DNA of 6,674 nt from DATKMG01 sp035541995 (GTDB taxonomy: Bacteria > Acidobacteriota > Terriglobia > Versatilivoradales > Versatilivoraceae). Of the stretch, positions 6,177 through 6,674 are shown piece after piece. Location of the stretch: assembly GCA_035541995.1 (NCBI GenBank), contig DATKMG010000559.1, positions 1 to 6,674 of the forward strand. Direction: 5' to 3'. The notes beneath the pieces are model-generated. The model was not told the origin of the DNA. It saw nothing but the letters and a program-made list of their open reading frames with translations, and did not search any database. Both the position numbers and the translations under genes were made by a program. Within the stretch, counting starts at the first letter, position 1. Every line of letters begins with the position of its first letter.

Positions 6177-6674
6177 ATGCACCGAAGAAGATTCTTGAGA
6201 CATGCAGCCGGTGTCCCGGTAATCGGCGCCGTTATCGCAGGGGTGAGTAATACTGTGGCGCAATCACCCATCAAACGAATCGGGGGTCCTCGACTTAAGC
6301 TGAGCTGCAACTTGTTCTCATTCAATGAACTCTTGAGTAACGCCAAGATGACCCTCCCCCAGGTCCTGGAGTTCTGTGCGCAGACGGGATTTGATGCTGT
6401 CGATCCGACTGCCTATTATTTCCCAGGCTATCCGAAAATACCGGAAAACGATTACGTTTTCGAGATCAAGCGCAAGGCCTTTTTATTGGGCCTGGACATC
6501 AGCGGGACGGGCGTGCGCAACGATTTCACGGATCCCGACGATGCCAGGGTCAAGGCAGACATTGAACTCGTCAAGCAGTGGATCGAGTGTGCCGCACGGC
6601 TAGGTGCCCCTGTTCTTCGCGTTTTTGCGGGCAAGGAGATGCCGAGTGGCTACCACAGAGAACAAGCGCTGACG
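6177..6674 (+). CDS. Tat-exported sugar phosphate isomerase/epimerase-like protein, N-terminal part
   Basis: ATG 6177 opens a frame that stays open for 166 codons to the window edge; the 3' end is missing. GAGG at 6168-6171 lies 5 bases before the ATG. The N-terminus MHRRRFLRHAAG is a twin-arginine signal (RRRFL at residues 3-7), followed by a hydrophobic stretch and a likely cleavage near TVA-Q at residues 26-29. The mature part begins like a xylose isomerase-like TIM barrel (PF01261): LKLSCNLFSFN as strand 1, LPQVLEFCAQTGFDAVDPT as helix 1 and strand 2, LLGLDISGTGVRNDF as strand 3, and then a helix and APVLRVFAG as strand 4. Family members are usually about 280-330 residues, so about half is present. 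Metal ligands (Glu, Asp, His) normally lie further on and cannot be checked. Cytoplasmic relatives isomerise or epimerise sugars; exported ones are common in Acidobacteriota and Planctomycetota, with mostly unknown substrates. Confidence 0.88.
   Translation, partial: MHRRRFLRHAAGVPVIGAVIAGVSNTVAQSPIKRIGGPRLKLSCNLFSFNELLSNAKMTLPQVLEFCAQTGFDAVDPTAYYFPGYPKIPENDYVFEIKRKAFLLGLDISGTGVRNDFTDPDDARVKADIELVKQWIECAARLGAPVLRVFAGKEMPSGYHREQALT

Overview
The window looks like a chromosomal segment from a soil or aquatic bacterium of the Acidobacteriota (Solibacter/Bryobacter-like) or a neighbouring Planctomycetota/Verrucomicrobiota-type lineage. This is inferred from gene content, not from a marker gene. 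The pointers are a DUF1501 protein of the sub-type usually paired with Planctomycete-type cytochrome proteins, an exported TPR protein with a carboxypeptidase-regulatory-like domain, and a Tat-exported sugar isomerase-like TIM barrel. The protein genes are moderately GC-rich by eye.

Layout: (1) 1-1101, + strand, is the C-terminal three quarters of a DUF1501 gene that enters from the left edge. (2) 1102-2026 is a 925-bp gap. It holds one plausible small zinc-ribbon gene on the minus strand (1244-1453) and many short inverted repeats and GC-rich palindromes, at least one of them REP-like. (3) 2027-4918 is a large exported, probably lipid-anchored, GH42-like glycoside hydrolase. (4) 4991-6034, 72 bp further on, is an exported protein with an N-terminal beta-sandwich and about five TPR repeats. 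(5) 6177-6674 is the start of a Tat-exported sugar phosphate isomerase/epimerase-family protein that runs off the right edge.

How they may work together: genes 3 to 5 share one strand and have short gaps, and all three begin with an export signal. The simplest reading is a small cell-envelope module for glycoside breakdown, with a surface hydrolase, a TPR scaffold and a periplasmic isomerase-type enzyme. DUF1501 is probably a separate unit, because the long repeat-rich gap divides it from the rest. No RNA gene, CRISPR array, insertion sequence or phage feature was seen, and I cannot point to a clearly new system. The most unusual signal is the glycoside hydrolase, whose acid/base and cysteine motifs depart from the GH42 norm.
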